From the NCBI GenBank assembly GCA_035570275.1, contig DATMNI010000007.1:1-10744 (forward strand): DNA of 10,744 bases, written 5' to 3'. Both the position numbers and the translations under genes were made by a program. Source of the stretch: DATMNI01 sp035570275 (GTDB lineage: Bacteria > Acidobacteriota > Terriglobia > Bryobacterales > Bryobacteraceae). Below are positions 1-6,545 of the stretch, piece after piece. The number at the start of each line of letters is the position of its first letter. Position 1 is the first letter of the stretch. Under the pieces are notes generated by a model that made no database searches, had not been told where the DNA came from, and was given only the letters and a program-made list of their open reading frames with translations.

Positions 1-41
1 TTCAGCGGCCCTAGATCATCGAAGGTGCTCTCCAATCCATT

Positions 42-100
42 GGGCGGCCGACACGCACGGCGATAAGTCCGAGGGGACAACCCCAAAAGCCCGGCCGCCC
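42..100. repeat. Perfect 9-bp inverted repeat with nested hairpin
   Basis: GGGCGGCCG at 42-50 is the exact reverse complement of CGGCCGCCC at 92-100. The 41-base interior contains a second small hairpin, GGGG/ACAA/CCCC at 73-84, and an alternative one pairing GTCC (67-70) with GGAC (75-78). Together they could fold into a closed stem with an inner stem-loop. It may be a structured RNA element or a terminator of an unseen gene to the left. Arms this GC-rich can also arise by chance in such a genome. Confidence 0.35.
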
Positions 101-130
101 GCAACGAACTTTCTACCAACTCTCAATCCA

Positions 131-287
131 CACGTGTCTCTCCGCTGCGCCAGCCCACCAGTGTCTCCGCTCCCTCAGCGCTCTCAGGTTTTGACTTTCA
201 AACCCTGGCACTCAGAACAAATCCCAACCTACCCTTAAAGGTCTTCTCTCGCGCTTTCCTCCGCGTCTCGGGCGGCTCAGCGGTGAA
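131..287. repeat. Degenerate GAGACGCGGAGG-type intergenic repeats
   Basis: Read on the minus strand, 233-287 gives TTCACCGCTGAG followed by GAGACGCGGAGGAAAGCG and then GAGAGAAGACC. This resembles the short 'CACCGCAGAGACGCAGAG' tandem sequence that I recall as abundant between genes in several soil and cyanobacterial genomes. A weaker block at 131-187 carries GAGCGGAGACAC and GCAGCGGAGAGACACG in the same orientation. Both are imperfect, which fits decayed copies. The link to the known repeat rests on memory and pattern only. Confidence 0.4.
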
Positions 288-367
288 GAATTGGCTTCGT
301 TCCGCACGCCACCCTTCGCCCGGTTCACAACCATCGGTTCGTCCCGGTTTTGACCAGAAACGCCAGC

Positions 368-390
368 GTGGCGATCCAGAGGGTCGCCAC
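368..390 (-). terminator. Hairpin just after the FRG stop, terminator-like
   Basis: GTGGCGATCC (368-377) and GGGTCGCCAC (381-390) form a 10-bp stem with one mismatch and an AGA loop. It lies two bases beyond the FRG stop codon (393-395) in the minus direction, where an end-of-operon terminator is expected. The following minus-strand bases are GCTGGCGTTTCTGG, so there is only a short T stretch. It may be a poor intrinsic terminator or an RNA 3'-end stabiliser. Confidence 0.45.
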
Positions 391-392
391 CA

Positions 393-1211
393 CTAGGGGT
401 GAAACTTCTCCATCGTCCGGGGATTGTAAGCCCAGTGAAACTCCAGCTCGTAGCCCATGGATTTCGCCAGGCCGTCCAGATCCGGAAACAACGTCGCAAA
501 CGTAATGTTCATCCGGTATAACTCGCGCATCCCCACTTCGCGCACCGCATTGGCTAGAACAAACTTCGCCAGAATGTTGTCCTGGTCGCGGTCGCTTAGA
601 ATCTCTTCGATGGGCACATCCAGCACGCCCGGCACCGCGAAGGTCCCCGATTGCGCAATCAGCCGCCGGTTCATGGTGTGCGGCTCGCCCATCCAGATGA
701 AGTGTTTTTTGCCCTTGAGGAAGTAGCGGTTGAAATTCCCCTTGGCGCGAGGGTCCATCCTCACGGGCTTATGCGCGCGGCTGCTATCGATCGCACCCGG
801 ATTCATGGCCCAGACCACGCCATCGGCCAGCGTGCGCTCCAATGCAAAAAACGCCGCCACGTAAGGCGACCACGTGAAGTCCAGCAGGCGGGTGGGCGCG
901 CCATGGTGCTGCATCAACGCCAGCCATTGGAAATCGTCATCGGCGTCGGGCGGCTTTACCAGGAACTGGTGGGCCTTGCGCTTGAAGACGCGCAGAATGC
1001 GGCCTTCCTGATCGGGCCAGGCCTTCGGATCCACTTTGGCGTTCTGTAGGTACCGCGAGAGCGAACTGTACAGCGGCCAGCGCTCGTCGCGTTCGCCGCG
1101 AAACGCCCAGTTGGAATACGGCGGATGAATCACGTGGCCCAGGAACGCTTCCCACGAATCCAGCCGGAAGACGCGGTAGGAGCGCCGGGCCGCCTGTTTG
1201 CTTTCCGGCAT
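393..1211 (-). CDS. FRG domain-containing protein
   Basis: This 272-residue protein has the two signatures of the FRG family: WAFRGERD at residues 35-42, which includes the name-giving Phe-Arg-Gly, and QHHGAPTRLLDFTWSP at 101-116. The second is followed by the hydrophobic YVAAFFAL segment. The FRG domain covers roughly residues 15-240. I see no signal peptide or membrane segment, so a cytoplasmic protein is expected. The family's biochemical role is poorly defined. FRG domains occur alone in many soil bacteria and also in suspected toxin or defence loci. The ATG lies 2 bp after the stop of the DUF362 gene, so the gene is probably the last of a three-gene minus-strand operon. Its ribosome site is weak (TTAGAG directly before ATG), which suggests translational coupling. 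Family assignment is firm; function is unknown. Confidence 0.88.
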   Translation of the reverse strand: MPESKQAARRSYRVFRLDSWEAFLGHVIHPPYSNWAFRGERDERWPLYSSLSRYLQNAKVDPKAWPDQEGRILRVFKRKAHQFLVKPPDADDDFQWLALMQHHGAPTRLLDFTWSPYVAAFFALERTLADGVVWAMNPGAIDSSRAHKPVRMDPRAKGNFNRYFLKGKKHFIWMGEPHTMNRRLIAQSGTFAVPGVLDVPIEEILSDRDQDNILAKFVLANAVREVGMRELYRMNITFATLFPDLDGLAKSMGYELEFHWAYNPRTMEKFHP

Positions 1212-1213
1212 CT

Positions 1214-2350
1214 CTAACTATCGTAACGGTAAAGAGCCTGCTCAATGGGCACGCCGCGCACTTCGACACGCTTCAGGTCCGTCGTCCCCACACCGTGCCC
1301 TTCGGCCAGCAGCAGCGTGTTCTCGCAGCGCTGGAACGGCGCCGTGCCGCGGAGGGCGCGGGGGTTGTAGCCCATCACGGCCGTGGAAACTGCATCGGTG
1401 GTGACTGGGTTCATGCCGGCGATCAGCACGCCGGGCTTGACCATGCGCACGCCGCGAATCCACGGGCCTTCGCCGCCCGCGATGGATTCCACGCCATCCA
1501 GAATCGCCAGATGGATGGGCCGCGCCACCGCCAGATCGGCCGTCACGTGTGGGATTCGGTACTCGGCCTCGCGGCTGCCGGTGGGGTGCAACTCCGCCGG
1601 CGCAATCTTCGATGGCTGCCGTTTGCCATCGTGGCAGACCGCCTGCCGGCCTTTGGTGGGGCTCTCGTTGGGTTCGTCCCGGCCGGCGTCGTCGCCGTAA
1701 ATCGAGGCCGGCGTCATCCCGAAACAGTTCTTCATGGAAAGCGTCACTCCGCAGGTGGCGTGGTTCTTCAGCTTGGCCAGGCTCACGAAGACGTCGGTCT
1801 CTTCGTAGGCGTGGTTCAGCACATAGGCTGGATACATGTAGGCGCTGCCCGGCACTGTAAAAGTGGAATAGCGTTTGCCCTTGCCCAGCGCGTTGGTGTT
1901 TTCAAACTCCACGCCGGGAGCGGCCGATTGCAGCGAACGCACGTTCCAACCCGAATCCAGCATCACGTCTTCCAGCGGCCCGCCCGTGCCCCACGCGCTC
2001 TCCACGAAGCGAATTCGCCTGGCGCCGGCGCGGCCCAACAGGTAGGCGGTGGCGCCCACCAGTTTGGGATGCGTGTAGTGCGTCAGCCCCAGCGCCCGGC
2101 CTTGGACGCGCTGGCTGGTAGGGCCAGTCATATTGATCTTGATGGTGACGGTTTTGCCGCGCACCAGCTTTTCGATGCCGCCTAACTGGTCGAACATTGT
2201 GCCCAGCCTGGCCGTCACGTCCTCGTCGTACGAGGCGCATTTGGCGATCGCCACCGGGGCCGTCGGGGCTTCGGGTACGGCAGCCGTTAGCCCATCTTGG
2301 GTCAACAGAGGCGCGGCGCTAATCATCGCAAGCCATTCTCTACGTGTCAT
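1214..2350 (-). CDS. DUF362 family protein with Tat-like leader
   Basis: This 378-residue protein belongs to the DUF362 family. Seen features are KINMTGPTS near residue 71, SLAKLKNHATCGVTLSMKN at about 190-208 and MNPVTTDAVSTAVMGYNP at about 313-330. These match the conserved blocks of the family, some of whose members also carry ferredoxin domains. No CxxCxxC cluster is present here. The N-terminus MTRREWLAMISAAPLL has a twin-arginine-like TRREWL box and a short hydrophobic stretch, suggesting export. I chose the ATG at 2350. The frame stays open for 126 more codons upstream, but that part is antiparallel-free overlap with the preceding gene in a different frame. GGAG sits 8 bases before this ATG, and the start then falls 2 bp after the upstream stop. 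Molecular function is unknown. Confidence 0.85.
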   Translation of the reverse strand: MTRREWLAMISAAPLLTQDGLTAAVPEAPTAPVAIAKCASYDEDVTARLGTMFDQLGGIEKLVRGKTVTIKINMTGPTSQRVQGRALGLTHYTHPKLVGATAYLLGRAGARRIRFVESAWGTGGPLEDVMLDSGWNVRSLQSAAPGVEFENTNALGKGKRYSTFTVPGSAYMYPAYVLNHAYEETDVFVSLAKLKNHATCGVTLSMKNCFGMTPASIYGDDAGRDEPNESPTKGRQAVCHDGKRQPSKIAPAELHPTGSREAEYRIPHVTADLAVARPIHLAILDGVESIAGGEGPWIRGVRMVKPGVLIAGMNPVTTDAVSTAVMGYNPRALRGTAPFQRCENTLLLAEGHGVGTTDLKRVEVRGVPIEQALYRYDS

Positions 2351-2352
2351 GC

Positions 2353-4020
2353 TTATTGCTCCAGCCGGACCGTGGCGCAGACCGACACCTTGTCGAGATC
2401 CACACCCAGCCCTTCGTCGGTTTCGAAAACTTCCAATTTCCTGTCGTCGCCCTCCGGGGTAAGCAGGGTGGCGTGCCGGTAGTTGCCCAGGTAATGGACG
2501 GTCACGTTCTCTACCGGATAGTCCGAATAATTGACCAGGTGCAGCACGGCCGACTTGCCGTCTTCGGAAGCCAGGTAGTTGGAGAGCATGGAGGAAACGT
2601 TGAACAACCGAACCCCCATGTTGCGCCGGCCCACCATGGAGTTGACGTCGTGCCAGATGTCGTTGAGCCGCTCCAGTTCGGCCTTTTCGAGTGTGATGCT
2701 GCCGCCCGCGGGGGTCGGATCTTTCCATCCCGGAGGCCCGGTGAGCAGCGTACCGCCACCGCGGGTGAAGCCGCGCAGCACTTCTTTCTGCTCGGCGGTA
2801 AGGGCGTCGCCATCCACGTTAACCGCCATAGTGGCGCCGGCCAGTGCCGCAGGCGTCAATTGCTGGCGCGCGATGGGCCGCACCGGCGTGTGCTTGACGG
2901 CGATCATATCCAGAATGCCGCCCGAGAGCAGGCCGCCCTTGCCGGGGTCCTGCACCAAGGCCAGTTTGCCCGCCTCCTGCATGCCCCGCCACTCGGGATG
3001 CTGCTCGAAATAGCTCAACAATCGGGCGATGCGTTTCCAATCCCCCAGGGCCGCCGCATCGCGTTTGGCAAGGCGGCCGGCGAAGTCTTCATCCAGCGCC
3101 AGCACCCAGCGGGCGCCGGAAATGGCCGCATCGGCGACGGCTTGCAGGTAGCGCGAGCCCGTGACCGCCATCCTGGCCGGCGGCTCATTGGCGATCCACA
3201 CGGCGGTGTCGGGCGCTTCCTTTTGAACCGAGACGCGCACCGAACGCAGGAAGCCGGTGTTGGTGTCGATCCAAACGGAGGCCGTGGGCCCAGACTTCTT
3301 GGCGCCGTTTTCGTCGATCGAGATCCCCGGCCAGACGCCCTGATTCGTCCCGACCACCTGATGCGTCCCGACTACCGGCCGGTTGGAGACGAGCGGCGAA
3401 TTGGAGCCGAGCGGCGAATTGGAGCCGAGCAGAAGGCGGTTGCGCGCCGTCAATTCAATGACCGGGGCGCCGGCCGCGGCTTTGTTCTCGCCCGCCGCAG
3501 CTTTGTTCACGCCGGCCGGGGCTGTGTTCACACCGGCCGCAGCTGTGTTCACGCCGGCCGCGGCTTCGTTCACACCGGCCGGGGCTGTGTTCAAGCCGGC
3601 CTCGGCTTTGTTCTCGCCCGCAGCGGCTTTGTTCACGCCGGCCGCGGCTTTGTTCACACCGGCCGCGGCTTTGTTCACACCGGCCGCAGCCTCGCGCACG
3701 CCGGCCGCCGTCCCTTCCGGAAATTCGCCTTCGAGTACCAGACCGGTGACTTTGGCGCCGAGCGCCCGCCGTGCCGCCGCCACTACATCGCCGGATGGCG
3801 TGAGAATCGCCAGCGTCACCAGGCCGCGAGACGAGGCGGCCGATACGAAGCTTTCCGGATAGGTGGAAAGCAGCAGGCAGTTGATCGGCGTGCCGGCCAG
3901 CAGGTCGAGGGATTGGACGTCGCTCCACGGCCACCGCATCGGGACCCATTCCGCCGGACGCGGCACCGCGGCGCACCAAACCGGCGCCAGTGCCAAGACC
4001 GCGATCAGACGGAGCCGCAT
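2353..4020 (-). CDS. Secreted glycosidase-like protein with two repeat inserts
   Basis: This is a 555-residue protein with a signal peptide (MRLRLIAVLALAPVWCAA, likely cleaved near residue 18). After residue 230 it reads like a predicted (beta/alpha)-barrel glycoside hydrolase-type protein: PGISIDENG, then MAVTGSRYLQAVADAAISGARWVLALDEDFA (in part), then a segment at 360-430 ending in FTRGGGTLLTGPPGWKDP. That last segment resembles the glutaminase/ThuA-like fold often fused to such barrels. I cannot point to catalytic acids with certainty. Residues 108-184 are eleven Ala-rich heptads and 198-227 are five hexapeptide units, both encoded by in-frame tandem DNA repeats. They sit between LVLEGEFPEGT and the conserved C-terminal two-thirds. 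It is the first gene of the operon with the DUF362 and FRG genes. The ATG at 4020 has no clear Shine-Dalgarno. The fold assignment is tentative. Confidence 0.75.
   Translation of the reverse strand: MRLRLIAVLALAPVWCAAVPRPAEWVPMRWPWSDVQSLDLLAGTPINCLLLSTYPESFVSAASSRGLVTLAILTPSGDVVAAARRALGAKVTGLVLEGEFPEGTAAGVREAAAGVNKAAAGVNKAAAGVNKAAAGENKAEAGLNTAPAGVNEAAAGVNTAAAGVNTAPAGVNKAAAGENKAAAGAPVIELTARNRLLLGSNSPLGSNSPLVSNRPVVGTHQVVGTNQGVWPGISIDENGAKKSGPTASVWIDTNTGFLRSVRVSVQKEAPDTAVWIANEPPARMAVTGSRYLQAVADAAISGARWVLALDEDFAGRLAKRDAAALGDWKRIARLLSYFEQHPEWRGMQEAGKLALVQDPGKGGLLSGGILDMIAVKHTPVRPIARQQLTPAALAGATMAVNVDGDALTAEQKEVLRGFTRGGGTLLTGPPGWKDPTPAGGSITLEKAELERLNDIWHDVNSMVGRRNMGVRLFNVSSMLSNYLASEDGKSAVLHLVNYSDYPVENVTVHYLGNYRHATLLTPEGDDRKLEVFETDEGLGVDLDKVSVCATVRLEQ
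3340..3429 (-). repeat. 18-bp coding minisatellite (5 units)
   Basis: Five consecutive hexapeptide units, LGSNSP, LGSNSP, LVSNRP, VVGTHQ and VVGTNQ (residues 198-227 of the glycosidase-like protein), are encoded by 18-bp repeats. The first two units are nearly identical in DNA (TTGGAGCCGAGCGGCGAA on the plus strand). The rest are progressively diverged, as expected of an array that grew at one end. Confidence 0.8.
3469..3699 (-). repeat. 21-bp coding minisatellite (11 heptads)
   Basis: Eleven 21-bp units encode the heptad (V/E/L)-(N/R)-(K/T/E)-A-(A/P/E)-A-G, residues 108-184 of the glycosidase-like protein. The commonest form is VNKAAAG. The unit length is a multiple of three, so copy-number change keeps the frame. 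The opposite strand is also open through the array, but only as a by-product of the repeat. Confidence 0.9.
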
Positions 4021-4084
4021 ACTGGTAGGGTACGACGGAATTGGGCTTCGCGGGGCGCGCCGGTGCGTGCGGGCACGTGGGTGG

Positions 4085-4120
4085 GGGAAAATCCCTGATG
4101 GGTTTCCCTTATGGTAAACT
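4085..4120 (+). promoter_or_regulatory. Dyad plus possible extended -10 upstream of the kinase
   Basis: In the 133-bp divergent spacer, arms GGGAAAATCCC (4085-4095) and GGGTTTCCC (4100-4108) surround TGAT. They give nine pairs with a two-base bulge. Just downstream is TGGTAAACT (4112-4120), a possible extended -10 (TAAACT, four of six consensus bases). No good -35 box is visible; its expected place lies inside the dyad, so the dyad could be an operator or an activator site. It might also serve the minus-strand operon. Inference from position and symmetry only. Confidence 0.35.
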
Positions 4121-4153
4121 CTTGTAAATTCAAGGCTGTCGTGAGGAACAGGG

Positions 4154-6532
4154 ATGACACTCTCTGCGGGTGGCGCGCTCTCACATTACCGGATCATCGC
4201 GCCATTGGGGGCCGGCGGGATGGGCGAGGTTTACCTTGCCGAGGACACCAAGCTCAAACGTCAGGTCGCCATCAAGGTGTTGAGCGGCTCCGTCCTGTCC
4301 GACCCCGGACGCCGGCGCCGTTTCTTGCGCGAAGCTCGGGTCACCTCGGCCTTAAACCACCCGAATGTCGCCCAGATATACGAGATTGGCGAGGAGGAAG
4401 GCACCTATTTTCTGGTATTGGAGTACGTCGAAGGCCAAACCCTAAGCAGCCTCGTCCGTACCGGCCCCCTTCCCGTTCCCCGGATTGTGGAGATCGTTAC
4501 GCAACTCGCGGACGCTCTTTCGGAAGCGCACGCCAAGGGCATTATCCACCGGGATCTCAAGCCCGAGAACATCATGCTCAGTCTGCGCGGCCAAGCCAAA
4601 ATCCTGGACTTCGGGATTGCCAAGATCTCGTATTCCGATCCAGAATCCGAGGAGACCAGAACCCTCTCGGTGACGCTTCCGGGCTCCGTCGTCGGAACCG
4701 TGGCATATATGAGCCCGGAACAGGCGCTGGGACGTGAGTTGGACCCGCGTTCCGATCTGTTCTCCCTGGGAGTTGTCCTATACAAACTGGCCTCCGGCAA
4801 ATTGCCGTTCACGGGCAAGTCCACTAGCGAGATCCTTGGCAACATCGTGCATGTAGAGCCTGCCCCACTGGCGTTGAACGACGACACCGGCCGCAAGCTC
4901 GCCGCCATAATCTGGAAGTGCCTGGCCAAGGACCCGGACCGGCGCTACCAGTCAGCCGGGGAGCTGCTCGCCGATCTCCAGCCTCTACACCATGAGCCCG
5001 TCGTCCAACAATCGGCCGGCCTGATCGCTTCCAGGCAGACCCGGAGGGCGCTCTGGATGCTTCAGCATCCTGCGCTGGCCCTGAGTCCATTCGCGGCGGT
5101 TCTAGTCGCCCTGCTCGCCTACTTTGCAGCTCACGGCTCCGTGGGCGGACGCATCAATTCCCTGGCGGTGCTGCCGTTCGAAAATGCCAGCGGCGATCCA
5201 AAGCTCGACTACCTTACCGACGGGCTTACGGAGTCCCTGATCAACGACCTGTCGCGTCTGCCAGGAGTGCGTACGCTGTCGTACGCAGCCGTCCAGCACC
5301 AAAAAGGCAAGAACGCCAATCCACGCGATGCGGGCCAACAAATGAACGTCAACGTCGTGCTGTCCGGTGGACTGGTGAGACAGGGCGACTCGCCTACTGT
5401 GCGGGTGGATCTCATCGACGTAAAGACAGGCGCGGAATTGTGGGGCCACCATTACAACCGCGAACTGATGGCTCTGCTGGATGTACAGCAGGAGATCACC
5501 CGCGAAGTCGGGCGCCGGCTGCAGCCAGGCGCGGGTTCGGCCAAACTTCGGGCGCCGGGCAAAGCTCCCGCCGGCAGCGAGGCGTACGATCTTTACCTGC
5601 GCGGGCGATTCGCCGTGAACCAGCGAACCAATGAATCCATTAAGAACGGGCTGGTCTATTTTCGTCAGTCCATCGACAAAGAGCCTGCTAACGCCCAGGC
5701 TTGGGCAGGCATGGCGATTGGGTACGTGAACATGGCTTTCACGGGTACGCAACCTGCCACCATCTTTCTGCCTCAGGCGCGGGCTGCCGCCGCAAAAGCT
5801 CTAACGCTCGATCCGGATTCGGTCGATGCGCATTGCCAGATGGGTTACCTGAAGGTCCTGGCGGACTATGACTGGAGAGGGGCGGAAAAGGAGTTCAAGA
5901 CCGCTCTTGCGCTGGACCCCAATCATGCGTTGTCCCACGAGCTATTTGCCATGTGGGTGCTCGCTCCCACCCGGCGCGAGGCCGAAGCCCTGTCGGAGAT
6001 CAACCATGCGCTCGACGCCGATCCGGGCTCCATCATGGTGAACTTCCATCGAGGTTTTATCCTTTACTACTTCCGGCGATATGACGAGGCCGTCAAGCAG
6101 TTCGAAAGAGCTGTCGCCATCGACCCTGCCTTCCTGTGGCCGCACATGCCTCTGGGGCTCACCTACATCGAGCAGCACCGGTACCAGGAAGCCATCGCGC
6201 AGGAAAATACGCCGCCCTACAGCGCTGGCGGGCAGTCGCGGCAATTAACCACCCTGGCATACGCGTATGCCGTCGCCGGAGACCGCAACGGTCTCGACCC
6301 CCTGCTGAAAGAGATGGAGCAGCGCGCACGGGAAGGTTACGTTCCTCCTTTCAATATGGCTCGGATCTATGCGGTGCTTGGCCAGAAAGAAAGGGCCTTC
6401 CAGTTCCTGGAGCAAGGCTATGTGGACCGCGATCCGGGGCTTGTTATCCTGCAAGTGGACCCCACCGCGGATGTCTTTCATTCCGACCCCCGATATCAGG
6501 ACCTGCTTCGCCGCATGGGTTTGAACAACTGA
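4154..6532 (+). CDS. Membrane Ser/Thr protein kinase with TolB-like and TPR regions
   Basis: This is a 792-residue Hanks-type (PknB-like) kinase with a complete catalytic core. It has the glycine loop GAGGMGEV at 19-26, Lys41 in VAIKV, Glu60 of helix C, HRDLKPEN at 132-139, DFG at 152-154 and GTVAYMSPEQ at 181-190. The kinase domain ends near residue 280. A single membrane segment (about 306-326) follows. Next comes a TolB/FlgO-like domain (about 334-455, starting SLAVLPFENASGD, as in adenylate-cyclase/kinase fusions), then TPR-like helical repeats from about 475 to 790 (for example the units around 575-590 and 640-657). The kinase should be cytoplasmic with the C-terminal half outside the membrane, acting as sensor or scaffold. 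The start is supported by GAGGA at 4143-4147, six bases before ATG. The gene is followed by the oxidase pair at a 13-bp gap, so it is probably co-transcribed and may regulate or sense the oxidase. No substrate can be named. Confidence 0.93.
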   Translation: MTLSAGGALSHYRIIAPLGAGGMGEVYLAEDTKLKRQVAIKVLSGSVLSDPGRRRRFLREARVTSALNHPNVAQIYEIGEEEGTYFLVLEYVEGQTLSSLVRTGPLPVPRIVEIVTQLADALSEAHAKGIIHRDLKPENIMLSLRGQAKILDFGIAKISYSDPESEETRTLSVTLPGSVVGTVAYMSPEQALGRELDPRSDLFSLGVVLYKLASGKLPFTGKSTSEILGNIVHVEPAPLALNDDTGRKLAAIIWKCLAKDPDRRYQSAGELLADLQPLHHEPVVQQSAGLIASRQTRRALWMLQHPALALSPFAAVLVALLAYFAAHGSVGGRINSLAVLPFENASGDPKLDYLTDGLTESLINDLSRLPGVRTLSYAAVQHQKGKNANPRDAGQQMNVNVVLSGGLVRQGDSPTVRVDLIDVKTGAELWGHHYNRELMALLDVQQEITREVGRRLQPGAGSAKLRAPGKAPAGSEAYDLYLRGRFAVNQRTNESIKNGLVYFRQSIDKEPANAQAWAGMAIGYVNMAFTGTQPATIFLPQARAAAAKALTLDPDSVDAHCQMGYLKVLADYDWRGAEKEFKTALALDPNHALSHELFAMWVLAPTRREAEALSEINHALDADPGSIMVNFHRGFILYYFRRYDEAVKQFERAVAIDPAFLWPHMPLGLTYIEQHRYQEAIAQENTPPYSAGGQSRQLTTLAYAYAVAGDRNGLDPLLKEMEQRAREGYVPPFNMARIYAVLGQKERAFQFLEQGYVDRDPGLVILQVDPTADVFHSDPRYQDLLRRMGLNN

Positions 6533-6545
6533 AAGAGTGAGTCAA

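Larger units (their letters stand above)
1..392. other. Gene-free stretch downstream of the FRG gene
   Basis: I see no convincing coding region in these bases. A 95-codon minus-strand reading frame reaches into it, but it overlaps the FRG gene in another frame and looks like a chance Arg/Gly/Ser-rich translation. What the stretch does hold is an inverted repeat (42-100), two pyrimidine-rich degenerate repeat blocks (131-187 and 233-287) and a hairpin next to the FRG stop codon (368-390). Confidence 0.6.

Noticed and set aside
2351..2728. 126-codon N-terminal extension of the DUF362 gene
   Set aside because: It overlaps the preceding gene on the same strand in another frame. A Tat-like N-terminus and GGAG site begin at 2350.
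3340..3699. CRISPR array
   Set aside because: The units are contiguous with no spacers, and the repeats lie in frame within a gene.
3383..3862. Plus-strand frame giving Pro-Ala-Phe repeats (PAAALFTP type)
   Set aside because: It is the antisense reading of the 21-bp heptad array. Repeats of three-fold length keep several frames open.
2344..4098. A 584-codon plus-strand frame opposite the glycosidase-like gene
   Set aside because: Its product is His/Arg/Gly-rich with the heptad array read backwards and no recognisable domain. The minus frame has a signal peptide, operon spacing and a domain-like sequence.
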